64,000 bases of DNA. Origin: UBA2882 sp045542735 (GTDB taxonomy: Bacteria > Bacillota > Clostridia > Lachnospirales > Lachnospiraceae). The stretch's first letter is position 1. Every line of letters starts with the position of its first letter. The notes beneath the pieces are model-generated. The model was not told the DNA's origin, searched no databases, and saw nothing but the letters and a program-made list of their open reading frames with translations. Shown here one piece after another: positions 8,079 to 15,412 of the stretch. A program made the position numbers and the translations under genes. The stretch spans positions 248,001 through 312,000 of the forward strand of contig JAZQLQ010000026.1 in assembly GCA_045542735.1 (NCBI GenBank). The letters run 5' to 3'.

Positions 8079-8360
8079 ATGTTTATTTTAAATGCAAAAA
8101 GTCAAAAGAATATTTTTATGGCAACTGGCATGACTGTAGAGCAAATTATAGATACTGATTTTGAGGATATAGATGCTCACATTGCTAAGAGAGTTGGACA
8201 TAAAATAACGGAATACATTTTAGATGAGAGACTTACTGGCCGAGGTCAGGTATATTCTGAGGCAGAAAGATTTCTTGTGATGGATGAAGTGGATAAGGAA
8301 TTAGAGAAACATGATAGAAGAAAATCTGCGTTTGTTAGAAAAACTATATCAACAATATAA
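8079..8360 (+). CDS. Small hypothetical protein, first gene of a two-gene module
   Basis: A 93-residue, highly charged soluble protein without a recognised domain. It contains IAKRVGHKITEYILDERLTG in the middle and a Lys/Arg-rich tail. Its ATG has a very strong ribosome site (GGAGGAGGGG) and a near-consensus promoter upstream. Its last 50 bases overlap the start of the next gene in another frame, so the two are translationally coupled and probably act together. The pairing of a small soluble protein with a membrane-anchored partner is reminiscent of toxin-antitoxin or defence modules, but nothing in the sequence fixes the function. Confidence 0.6.
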   Translation: MFILNAKSQKNIFMATGMTVEQIIDTDFEDIDAHIAKRVGHKITEYILDERLTGRGQVYSEAERFLVMDEVDKELEKHDRRKSAFVRKTISTI

Positions 8361-8949
8361 TGTTCCGGTCAAGCCACTTTTGGCTGAGATAGAAGCAGTA
8401 TATGAAAAATTTCCCTTGGCACTCTATAATGAAATACGAGCAATGAATGATCATGTTGCACGGGCATTTACAGCAAAAGATGATGCAAAGGCAACACAAC
8501 AAATTGAAAAAGCATTTAACCATATTAATCGAATAACAAGAGATTGTTATAAGTTTTTAAATCTTTTTTATAAAAAAGAAGCGGAAAAGTTCGATAGAAG
8601 TATATGTTCTGTTGAACCGCGAACAACTGAAGATTACAAGAGGATGGCAGAGTATGGTAGATTATCAGACCATGCCACTAATTTGGTGGAGTTGGCAAAG
8701 CAAAATGAGCATCTAGTTTCTGATGAAGAGACATATCAGAACTACGAGAATGCATATAATGCTTATAGAGAATTGCATCAATTTGTTGTAGATAATCGTC
8801 GAGAAGTATTATCTATGAATAGAAAAAGAAAATTTAGAGCAGTGGGTTCGGTTATTTTTTCAATCATTACGTTTATTCTTGGTTGTATTGTGACAAATAA
8901 TAATCAAGCAATAGTGGATGTATTAAAGGTTATATTAGTAAATCAGTAA
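8311..8949 (+). CDS. Helical hypothetical protein with C-terminal membrane anchor
   Basis: A 212-residue protein. Residues 1-170 are predicted helical and charged (LLEKLYQQYNVPV, then VYEKFPLALYNEIRAMNDHV), followed by a basic stretch NRKRKFR and one hydrophobic segment (about 178-197, VIFSIITFILGCIVT) near the C-terminus. This suggests a tail-anchored inner-membrane protein with its bulk in the cytosol. It overlaps the preceding 93-residue gene by 50 bases and ends at a strong terminator, so the two form a complete transcription unit. I do not recognise the family. Confidence 0.6.
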   Translation: MIEENLRLLEKLYQQYNVPVKPLLAEIEAVYEKFPLALYNEIRAMNDHVARAFTAKDDAKATQQIEKAFNHINRITRDCYKFLNLFYKKEAEKFDRSICSVEPRTTEDYKRMAEYGRLSDHATNLVELAKQNEHLVSDEETYQNYENAYNAYRELHQFVVDNRREVLSMNRKRKFRAVGSVIFSIITFILGCIVTNNNQAIVDVLKVILVNQ

Positions 8950-8954
8950 GGCTA

Positions 8955-8981
8955 AGGCACCCTATTTGGGGTGCCTTTTTT
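8955..8981 (+). terminator. Rho-independent terminator
   Basis: An 8-bp stem AGGCACCC / GGGTGCCT with a 6-base loop is followed by six T. It ends the 8079-8949 unit. Confidence 0.9.
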
Positions 8982-9039
8982 GTGTAAAAAAATAAGGATA
9001 ATAACTTCATGTTATAAGTAGCAATATACGGGATAGGAT

Positions 9040-9330
9040 ATGCCAAAATTAATTTTATATTATAACTATCTCAAGAGTGCTTCGCCTTCATATTTTGCTA
9101 ATTACATGAATTGTATCATCACCCGTGAAGGTGTGGGGAAGATAGGTAATACCTATGGTTTCATTCCGGCTGCAGTCATGCAAAAGGAACTGCTAGCAGA
9201 TATATTGTCAAAGATAGAGGATGCAGACCGCATGGCGCAATATCCCAGAAATTATCGACGGAGAAATTCAACTATAGAGAAAGAACAGAACAAACTATAC
9301 GTAGGTCAGTCAGACCTGTATTCTAAAAAC
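9040..9330 (+). pseudogene. Remnant of a mobilisation relaxase (MobP-like N-terminus)
   Basis: The frame from 9040 begins MPKLILYYNYLKSASP and continues with YMNCIITREGVGKI and AAVMQKELLADILSKI. This matches the N-terminal strand and helix of MobP3-type relaxases from Firmicutes conjugative elements (MPKLIL, ITREGVEK, xxQKxLI). Similarity stops around residue 85-95. The frame then runs antisense through the XRE gene to 9477, so the rest of a protein of normally more than 400 residues has been lost. It indicates that a conjugative or mobilisable element once occupied this site. Confidence 0.6.
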
Positions 9331-9353
9331 AAATCTAATCTCTTTTCATGGAC

Positions 9354-9674
9354 TTATATAATTTCAATTATCTTTAAGATTTTCTCTTTCTTTTCATTAT
9401 TGCAATCTTTAATCGCTCTCAATATTTCATTATCCAATGCCATTGAACTATTTTCATATTGTTCGGATAAAAGATAGTCTATCGAGGTGTTAAGAGCATT
9501 TGCGATGGCAAGTAATGTGATAAGTGAAACCTTTGTATGATTATTTTCAATATTGGAAATGTGACTCACATTACAATCTACTGCCTGTGCAAGATTATCC
9601 TGTGTTAAATTTCTGCTGATACGGAGCGATTTTATGCGTAATCCCAGTTTTTCATAGTCTATTATAGTATGCAA
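9354..9674 (-). CDS. XRE-family transcriptional regulator
   Basis: A 106-residue Cro/CI-type DNA-binding protein. The helix-turn-helix is visible as LTQDNLAQAVDCNVSHISNI, followed by the typical IANALNTSIDYLL helix and a short helical tail. The start is probably TTG at 9672-9674, preceded by AGAGAGGG; no in-frame ATG lies near. It is transcribed divergently from the lipoprotein gene at 9800 and may control it or itself. It occupies the place where the relaxase body is missing, so it may be left over from the same mobile element. Confidence 0.8.
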   Translation of the reverse strand: MHTIIDYEKLGLRIKSLRISRNLTQDNLAQAVDCNVSHISNIENNHTKVSLITLLAIANALNTSIDYLLSEQYENSSMALDNEILRAIKDCNNEKKEKILKIIEII

Positions 9675-9718
9675 TTAAAAACCCTCTCTTTGTCTGTGTA
9701 AATATATTTATGTTCTAA

Positions 9719-9747
9719 TTGTAAACAAACCATTGTTATGCTAGAAT
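9719..9747 (+). promoter_or_regulatory. Promoter of the LRR lipoprotein gene
   Basis: TTGTAA (9719-9724) and TAGAAT (9742-9747) are spaced by 17 bases, 53 bases upstream of the ATG at 9800. Confidence 0.55.
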
Positions 9748-9799
9748 AATCTGTACAAGTTAAAAGTATTTATACAGGCAATGAAAGAGGAGTATACAT

Positions 9800-11209
9800 A
9801 TGAAGAAGAAATATCTAAAAATTTGTTTACATGCACTGGCGTTACAATGCGCTTTTCTGACTGCTTGTTCATCAAGCGTTGATGTAGAATCAGAAGGTAG
9901 AGAGGATGCCTCTTCTGTGGATATGCAGACAATAGAATCTAGTGAACCAGAAGTAAAAGATTATACTGAATTAGAAATAGAATATAATATCCTTGTGGAT
10001 GGAACAGCGGAAGTTTCCGGTTACAGCGGAGACGGAAATCGTGCAACTATAGATATGGATTATGAGGGGCATGATGTTGTCAGAATTGCTGATTCGGCTT
10101 TTGAAGGATGTACTTCTTTAGAGTCAGTATTATTTTTGGCAGGCATTGAAGAAATAGGTGATTCAGCTTTTAAGGGATGCTCTTCTTTAACAGAAATCAG
10201 TATTCCGTATGAGACAACAGCTATTGGAGAACATGCTTTTGAGGGATGTACTTCATTGGTGGACTTAGTTATTTGGGGAAATCCTGATATAGGCAATTAT
10301 GCATTTGCTGGATGTTCAAGCATAGAGGAAGTTAGTATATCATTTGATACAAAATATGTTGGAGAACATGCCTTTGACGGTTGTACTGCACTTGTGAATT
10401 TGACGGTCTGGAATGAAGATACAGTATTTGGATATAAAGCTTTTGCAAATTGCCCTAAATTGACTAGTAGACCACAAGAAGAGAGCTCATCTAATAAAGA
10501 TGAATCGATCTCAACAGAGGATGCTGAAGAACCCATAGAAGAACTAGCAGAAACACAATCTGAGATTATTGTTACTATGAGTGAAGATGATTTCTTAAGA
10601 ATGAATTATGTGGATGCTGAAAAACTTTTACGAGATATGGGGTTCACAACCTTTGAATATCAAGTGTTAGAAACAGATGATCAATCCAAAACAGATGGTA
10701 CGGTGGGTGCTGTTGAGATAAAAACATGGACGTTTGGTAAAGGGGAGTTTTCAGTAGGGGATATTTATCAATCTGATGCAATAGTTGTATTGTGGTATTA
10801 TGAGTGTGAGGAAGTAGAAGCAAATTTGACACTAGATAATTGTGCTGATCTTGTAACTCTGGTTGCGTTAAAAGACCCTAGCGATCCATTTGTTTCTTCT
10901 TTTGCAAAAACATATTCTGGAAAGATAATAGAGTTTGATGGATGCATTGCCGCAATGCAATACCATGGGGATTATGATACAAGGTACGATATACTTATTA
11001 ATGCAGGAAATTATGACCCTAATATGGCATACGGACCGAATTTTAGGCTTACTGATGTAGGTGCATTTGATCTGGATTTGGACACGTTATGGTTAGAAGA
11101 TGTTTTATCAGTAGGATGTAATGTTCATGTTATTGCAGAAGTTGGAAATTATGATGCAAATACAACTTTGTTTGAACTTGATGTAATAAAAATAGAGGTT
11201 AAGGATTGA
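9800..11209 (+). CDS. BspA-type leucine-rich-repeat lipoprotein with C-terminal DUF4839-like domain
   Basis: A 469-residue exported lipoprotein. The signal peptide ends in the lipobox LTAC with Cys23. Residues about 85-225 hold five BspA/LRR_5 repeats of 22-23 residues built on the pattern IGDSAFKGCSSLTEISIP. An acidic Ser/Glu linker (about 230-262) follows, then a PASTA-like segment (DAEKLLRDMGF). The C-terminal 120 residues (KTYSGKIIEFDGCIAAM ... FELDVIKIEV) resemble the OB-like domain DUF4839. Predicted location is the outer face of the membrane, where LRR_5 proteins often bind host or bacterial surface partners. The combination of LRR with this C-terminal domain is uncommon. A promoter and terminator flank it, so it is monocistronic. 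Confidence 0.75.
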   Translation: MKKKYLKICLHALALQCAFLTACSSSVDVESEGREDASSVDMQTIESSEPEVKDYTELEIEYNILVDGTAEVSGYSGDGNRATIDMDYEGHDVVRIADSAFEGCTSLESVLFLAGIEEIGDSAFKGCSSLTEISIPYETTAIGEHAFEGCTSLVDLVIWGNPDIGNYAFAGCSSIEEVSISFDTKYVGEHAFDGCTALVNLTVWNEDTVFGYKAFANCPKLTSRPQEESSSNKDESISTEDAEEPIEELAETQSEIIVTMSEDDFLRMNYVDAEKLLRDMGFTTFEYQVLETDDQSKTDGTVGAVEIKTWTFGKGEFSVGDIYQSDAIVVLWYYECEEVEANLTLDNCADLVTLVALKDPSDPFVSSFAKTYSGKIIEFDGCIAAMQYHGDYDTRYDILINAGNYDPNMAYGPNFRLTDVGAFDLDLDTLWLEDVLSVGCNVHVIAEVGNYDANTTLFELDVIKIEVKD

Positions 11210-11286
11210 AAGAAACACAATTGAATAAACCCAAGTTTTTCATGGGTAAAAAAAGACATACAGTTCAACCTCTATGTCTACAGTCT

Positions 11287-11319
11287 AAAGTGCAGGGTGA
11301 AATACCCCTGCACTTTTTT
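11287..11319 (+). terminator. Rho-independent terminator
   Basis: Stem AAAGTGCAGGG / CCCTGCACTTT with a short loop and a T-run, 78 bases after the lipoprotein stop. Confidence 0.85.
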
Positions 11320-11349
11320 GTGGCAGAAATAAATTGCAAAAAGTCAAAT

Positions 11350-11400
11350 TACACATTGTGTAATTTGAAAAACGGAGTTATAATAGATACACATTGTGTA
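11350..11400 (+). promoter_or_regulatory. Promoter with twin palindromic operators for the HTH/ORF6N operon
   Basis: The 13-mer TACACATTGTGTA occurs twice, at 11350-11362 and 11388-11400. The first is inside a longer palindrome (arms TCAAATTACACA) and covers the -35 TTGTGT (11356-11361). The -10 TATAAT is at 11379-11384 with a 17-base spacer, and the second copy covers the expected transcription start. This is a textbook repressor arrangement; the HTH protein encoded 24 bases downstream is the likely binder. Confidence 0.7.
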
Positions 11401-11423
11401 ACGGATGAAGGGGAGGATATATT

Positions 11424-11636
11424 ATGGATTGCAGTAAAAAGATAAAAGAGTTAAGAGAAAGCACAGGAATGAATAGAAAGGAATTTTGTGAATATTTTGA
11501 TATTCCATATCGTACAGTGACGGAATGGGAGCGTGACAACAGACATGCTCCGGAGTATGTGGTGCGATTACTGGAATACTATATTCACATGGAAAAATTG
11601 ACAAAGGGCAAGGAGGACAATAAAACGGATGAGTGA
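11424..11636 (+). CDS. Small helix-turn-helix protein
   Basis: A 70-residue protein with a single XRE-like helix-turn-helix: IKELRESTGMNRKEFCEYF, then IPYRTVTEWERDNRHAPEYV, and a short helical tail. It has a GGGGAGGATAT ribosome site. Its last 8 bases overlap the start of the ORF6N gene, so the two are coupled. Two identical palindromes around its own promoter make autorepression likely. Similar small HTH proteins are common in phage-like and mobile modules. Confidence 0.75.
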   Translation: MDCSKKIKELRESTGMNRKEFCEYFDIPYRTVTEWERDNRHAPEYVVRLLEYYIHMEKLTKGKEDNKTDE

Positions 11637-12684
11637 TAAAAATGAAAAGCAGGAAATTATTTTGATTAATGAGGAGACAATACAGAGTAAGATATATATT
11701 GTACGTGGTCAGAAGGTTATGCTGGATGTGGATTTGGCAGAAATTTATGGATATGAAACAAAAAACTTTAATCGTCAGGTAAAAAATAATCAGCAAAAAT
11801 TTGAAGGTGATGATTTTATGTTTCAGTTGACAGATGAAGAAGTGGCACATCTTTCAAGGTGCAAAAATTTCACCTTGAACAGAGGAAGTGGCCGTGGTAA
11901 AAATTTGAAATATAATCCATATGCGTTTACAGAACAGGGAATCTATATGCTGATGACGGTTTTACGTGGTGAACTGGCCACAAAGCAAAGTCGTGCTTTA
12001 ATTCGGACTTTTAAACAGATGAAAGACTACATTATTGAAAATCAGGGACTAATCAATCAGAGAGACTATTTGCAATTATCTCTTGTTGTTGCAGAACAAA
12101 GCAAAGATATCAATGCAATAAAATCCTCTTTAAATACCATTGATAACGAAGTTGCAGGGGTGATTGATCGTTTGGGAAATGTGGTGATGAAGTCGGAATT
12201 GTCAGGATTTATGAATATGTTCGGTGAACCGGAATTTCGAAATGAATATGTACTATGGGATGGAGAACCTTTTGAATCTGATTTGGCATATTCTACAATT
12301 TATGGAAAGGCAGAAAAAACATTGTATGTGATTGATAACTATATCGGAGTAAAGACCTTGGCTCTTTTGAAAAACAGCAAAGAGAATGTTGAAATTACTT
12401 TGTTTAGTGATAATGTTGGAAGAGGATTACATAGCACAGAATATAAGGATTTTTGTAAACAATATCCGGAGTGTAAAATCGAATTAAAACAGAATGGAAA
12501 GAAATATCATGACCGCTATATTGTAATAGATTATGGTACAAAACAGGAGAAAATATTCCATTGCGGTCCATCGTCTAAAGATGGAGGGATGAGAATTGGT
12601 TCCATAGTGGAAATCAGAGAAAGAGAAGCTTATCACACATTGGTGGAGGAGTTGCTCAAAATGCCGGTGTTACAATTAACCTAG
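11629..12684 (+). CDS. ORF6N-domain protein with C-terminal phospholipase-D-like segment
   Basis: A 351-residue protein. Residues about 17-105 are an ORF6N domain (VMLDVDLAEIYGYETKNFNR, then NPYAFTEQGIYMLMTVLRG), a DNA-associated domain of phage and mobile elements. A helical linker follows (about 110-200). The C-terminal 130 residues include LYVIDNYIGVKTLALL and KYHDRYIVID, then FHCGPSSKDGG, a layout resembling the HKD/PLD-like fold with a single His-x-Arg motif in place of the strict HxK. It is the second gene of the HTH operon. A nuclease activity is possible but not shown by the sequence; a structural PLD-like domain is the alternative. Confidence 0.75.
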   Translation: MSDKNEKQEIILINEETIQSKIYIVRGQKVMLDVDLAEIYGYETKNFNRQVKNNQQKFEGDDFMFQLTDEEVAHLSRCKNFTLNRGSGRGKNLKYNPYAFTEQGIYMLMTVLRGELATKQSRALIRTFKQMKDYIIENQGLINQRDYLQLSLVVAEQSKDINAIKSSLNTIDNEVAGVIDRLGNVVMKSELSGFMNMFGEPEFRNEYVLWDGEPFESDLAYSTIYGKAEKTLYVIDNYIGVKTLALLKNSKENVEITLFSDNVGRGLHSTEYKDFCKQYPECKIELKQNGKKYHDRYIVIDYGTKQEKIFHCGPSSKDGGMRIGSIVEIREREAYHTLVEELLKMPVLQLT

Positions 12685-12728
12685 GATAAATTGTAGATGT
12701 CGCAAAAGGAGATGAAACAATAGACAGC

Positions 12729-13211
12729 CTACACCCTCTTCTCATAGCAATACCATTCATGATCATATAAAGAAACCATACCGCGGTTTTCAAATGATAG
12801 CTTTTCATAACTGGCAAGGGCAGCGGGATTTCCCGGGCTTACCAGAAAATGGATGCCTTCATAGCCGCGGTTTTTTAATTCTTTCATGAGCCACAAAAGC
12901 ATCTTTCGTGCAATACCGTTGTTTTGCATATCTTTTCGGACAGCCAGACGTGCTGCTTCTTTCGCGTTTTGGATGGTCCAGTTGGTCAATGAGTCCACCT
13001 GTTCATCGGAGTCTATAGAGATGGTAGCCACGATACCGTTATCATCTTTAAGCAGAAACAGGTTCTTTGCATTAATATCCATATGAATGTGTTCTAATCC
13101 GGGATAGTTTTCATCCCATGTACATCCTTCTGTTCCGATAAAAGAGTGATAAAAATGTAATATATTTTCTGCATCAGCCATAGAAGCCAAAGTCAGTTTG
13201 AGTTCGGTCAT
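12729..13211 (-). CDS. GNAT-family N-acetyltransferase
   Basis: A 160-residue acetyl-CoA-dependent acetyltransferase. The GNAT core is visible: strand 4 ARLAVRKDMQNNGIARKMLL holds the acetyl-CoA loop (Q-N-N-G-I-A variant of QxxGxG/A), followed by GIHFLVSPGNPAALASYEKL, the usual motif B. The start at 13211 (MTELKLTLASM) follows GGGAGATGGAAAT; an upstream in-frame start adds five residues. It is a single gene, convergent with the ORF6N operon and divergent from the glycosyltransferase. The substrate is unknown. Confidence 0.85.
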   Translation of the reverse strand: MTELKLTLASMADAENILHFYHSFIGTEGCTWDENYPGLEHIHMDINAKNLFLLKDDNGIVATISIDSDEQVDSLTNWTIQNAKEAARLAVRKDMQNNGIARKMLLWLMKELKNRGYEGIHFLVSPGNPAALASYEKLSFENRGMVSLYDHEWYCYEKRV

Positions 13212-13392
13212 ATTTCCATCTCCCAATAATTCATAATCTTAATATAGGATTTTATCACAATTTCCATGAATAAAGGAAGAGCAGGTTGAAAACAGTTGCA
13301 AAGAGGAAGTGATTATCATAAAATCAAAGAAGATGCGGGAAACTACAAATTTATAGTGAATGCATCGACGGATTACGACTTTGGAGGAAGAA

Positions 13393-14355
13393 ATGGACGC
13401 ACCAATTTTATATCTTGTGGTTCCTTGTTATAACGAAGAAGAGATTATTACATGGACCATGGGTGAATTGAAAAATAAATATGACGAGTTGAAAAAGCAG
13501 AATAAAATTGCCGAAGCCAGCAAAGTGGTATTTGTCAACGATGGCAGTAAAGATAAGACAAGAACAATCATTGAGGAAGCATGTCAAAATGAAGAGACAT
13601 TTACATTGATTAATTTCACCAAAAATTTCGGACATCAAAATGCTATTTTAGCAGGCATGTTGTATTCCAGGGAATATGCAGATGCAGTTGTTACCATTGA
13701 TGCCGATTTGCAGCAGGATATTAACGCTATAGAAGAATTTGTGCAGAAATTTAATGACGGTGCAGATATTGTATACGGAGTCAGAAACGACCGTAAGACT
13801 GATGGATTTTTCAAAAAGAAGACAGCGGGTATGTTTTATGGATTGATGAAGTTGTTTGGCTGTAATGTGATTGCCAATTCTGCGGACTACCGTTTGATGT
13901 CCAAAAGATCTTTGGAGACACTATCACAATTTACTGAATCCAATCTGTTTTTGCGGGGCTTAATTCCTACCATGGGTTATCCATCAGATATTGTGTATTT
14001 TGATGTGTTTGAGAGAAAAGCAGGAGTGTCCAAATATAATTTGAGAAAAATGCTTACCCTGGCATTGGATGGCATTACTTCACTTACCATCAGTCCGGTC
14101 AGATTGGTTACCACACTGGGTACGATTTCCTGTATTTGTGCTTTGATTATGATAATACACAGTCTTGTGGTGTGGGCGCTTGGAGGAACTGTGCCGGGAT
14201 ATGCGACTACAACCATATCCATTTGGTTTGTGGGTGGTATGACCATGCTTTCCCAGGGAATTATTGGTGAGTATGTAGGCAAGACTTATTTTGAAGTAAA
14301 GAAGCGTCCCCGTTATATTGTTGATAATATTGTAAATGGAGAAGAAATCAAATAA
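13393..14355 (+). CDS. Family 2 glycosyltransferase (GtrB/ArnC-like, polyprenyl-phosphate sugar transferase)
   Basis: A 320-residue membrane-associated GT2 enzyme. YLVVPCYNEEEII starts the Rossmann-like catalytic domain, VNDGSKD binds the nucleotide, and IDADLQQD carries the DxD/QQD motif of DPM1-like transferases. Two hydrophobic helices near the C-terminus (about 225-250 and 262-285) anchor it, as in GtrB, which makes a polyprenyl-phosphate-linked sugar. The ATG at 13393 after TTGGAGGAAGAA is preferred to the upstream ATG at 13360. It ends at a strong terminator and stands alone. The GT-C-like protein at 18634 could use such a donor, but that link is speculative. Confidence 0.85.
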   Translation: MDAPILYLVVPCYNEEEIITWTMGELKNKYDELKKQNKIAEASKVVFVNDGSKDKTRTIIEEACQNEETFTLINFTKNFGHQNAILAGMLYSREYADAVVTIDADLQQDINAIEEFVQKFNDGADIVYGVRNDRKTDGFFKKKTAGMFYGLMKLFGCNVIANSADYRLMSKRSLETLSQFTESNLFLRGLIPTMGYPSDIVYFDVFERKAGVSKYNLRKMLTLALDGITSLTISPVRLVTTLGTISCICALIMIIHSLVVWALGGTVPGYATTTISIWFVGGMTMLSQGIIGEYVGKTYFEVKKRPRYIVDNIVNGEEIK

Positions 14356-14360
14356 AACAC

Positions 14361-14389
14361 AGAGAGGTGCAGGACACCTCTCTTTTTTT
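14361..14389 (+). terminator. Rho-independent terminator
   Basis: A 9-bp stem AGAGAGGTG / CACCTCTCT with a 5-base loop and a run of seven T, right after the glycosyltransferase stop. Confidence 0.9.
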
Positions 14390-14401
14390 ACACCCATTTC
14401 A

Positions 14402-14439
14402 ACATCTGTCTTGTCAGGTGTAACCCGATGTGCTATACT
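14402..14439 (+). promoter_or_regulatory. nad operon promoter with candidate NiaR operator
   Basis: TTGTCA (14411-14416) and TATACT (14434-14439) are spaced by 17 bases. An imperfect palindrome, ACATCTGTCTTGTCAGGTGT (14402-14421), covers the -35. Its position and shape fit a site for the NiaR repressor encoded at the end of the operon, but I have not compared it with known NiaR boxes by computation. Confidence 0.55.
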
Positions 14440-14487
14440 GCTTGGGATGTTAAGAATAAACCGCTTAGCGGTGAAGGCGAGGAAAAT

Positions 14488-15393
14488 ATGACAACAAAGG
14501 AAGAGATTATTAAATTAAAGGAAGAGAAGCAGGCTGTCATCCTGGCTCATTACTATGTGAGACCTGAGGTTCAGGAGATTGCCGATTACATAGGAGATTC
14601 TTTCTATTTGAGTAAGATTGCTGCAAGTCTGGAGAATCCCATCATTGTATATTGCGGTGTGTCTTTTATGGGCGAAAGCGGTAGTCTGTTAAGTCCGGAT
14701 AAAAAGGTATTGATGCCGGATATGACGGCAGACTGTCCCATGGCACATATGGTTTTAAAGGAAGAAATTGATGCGGCAAGAGCAGCTTATGAAGATTTGG
14801 CAGTGGTGTGCTACATCAATTCGACAGCAGAGATTAAGTCCTGGTGTGATGTCAGTGTGACTTCTGCAAATGCTGTTCAGATTGTCAAAAATCTTCCCAA
14901 TCAGAATATTTTGTTTGTGCCGGATAAAAACCTGGGCCGTTTTGTAGCAAATCAGGTGCCGGAGAAAAATGTCATGTTGGTAAAAGGCTATTGTCCCATT
15001 CATGAAAACATTCTTGCAGAGGAGATGAAAGAGCTGAAGGAGGCACATCCGGATGCAGAGGTTTTGGTACATCCCGAATGTAATGAGGCGGTCAATGCCA
15101 TGGCAGATTATATCGGATCTACCTCCGGAATCATTGATTATGTGACAAACAGTGAGAAAAAGGAATGGATTATCGGAACGGAAATAGGAGTCCGTTATGA
15201 ACTGGAAAAGAGAAATCCGGATAATAAGTTCTATTTCCCCAAAACAGAGCCTGTTTGTACCGATATGAAGCTCATTACTTTAGATAAAATATTGCATGTA
15301 TTAAAAACAGAAGAAAATCAGGTTGGTGTAGCAAGTGAGCAGGCAGAAGCGGCAAAACAGACGCTGGATCAAATGCTTGCCCTGGCAAAGTAA
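14488..15393 (+). CDS. nadA: Quinolinate synthase
   Basis: A 301-residue NadA. It condenses iminoaspartate (from NadB) with dihydroxyacetone phosphate to give quinolinate, using a 4Fe-4S cluster. The family core is visible: ILAHYYVRPEVQEIADYIGD at the N-terminus, VYCGVSFMGESG with the first cluster Cys, MTADCPMA, HPECNEAV with the second, and a third Cys in CTDMKLI. The length matches the short Firmicutes/Thermotoga type. The open frame extends 20 codons upstream, but the ATG at 14488 after GAAGGCGAGG is the natural start. It is first in nadA-nadB-nadC-niaR, 19 bases before nadB. Confidence 0.95.
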   Translation: MTTKEEIIKLKEEKQAVILAHYYVRPEVQEIADYIGDSFYLSKIAASLENPIIVYCGVSFMGESGSLLSPDKKVLMPDMTADCPMAHMVLKEEIDAARAAYEDLAVVCYINSTAEIKSWCDVSVTSANAVQIVKNLPNQNILFVPDKNLGRFVANQVPEKNVMLVKGYCPIHENILAEEMKELKEAHPDAEVLVHPECNEAVNAMADYIGSTSGIIDYVTNSEKKEWIIGTEIGVRYELEKRNPDNKFYFPKTEPVCTDMKLITLDKILHVLKTEENQVGVASEQAEAAKQTLDQMLALAK

Positions 15394-15412
15394 TCAACCA
15401 AAGGAGAGAGAC

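Noticed and set aside
11206..11445. A 79-codon frame after the lipoprotein gene
   Set aside because: It spans a strong terminator and the operator region of the next operon, so it cannot be an expressed gene.
13227..13392. A peptide-like stretch upstream of the glycosyltransferase (DYHKIKEDAGNYKF)
   Set aside because: The frame is short, lacks a start and a ribosome site, and runs into the glycosyltransferase start in another frame; probably chance.
14460..14472. Palindrome ACCGC-TTA-GCGGT in the nadA leader
   Set aside because: The stem is only 5 bp and is too close to the ribosome site to judge; no known riboswitch fold fits.
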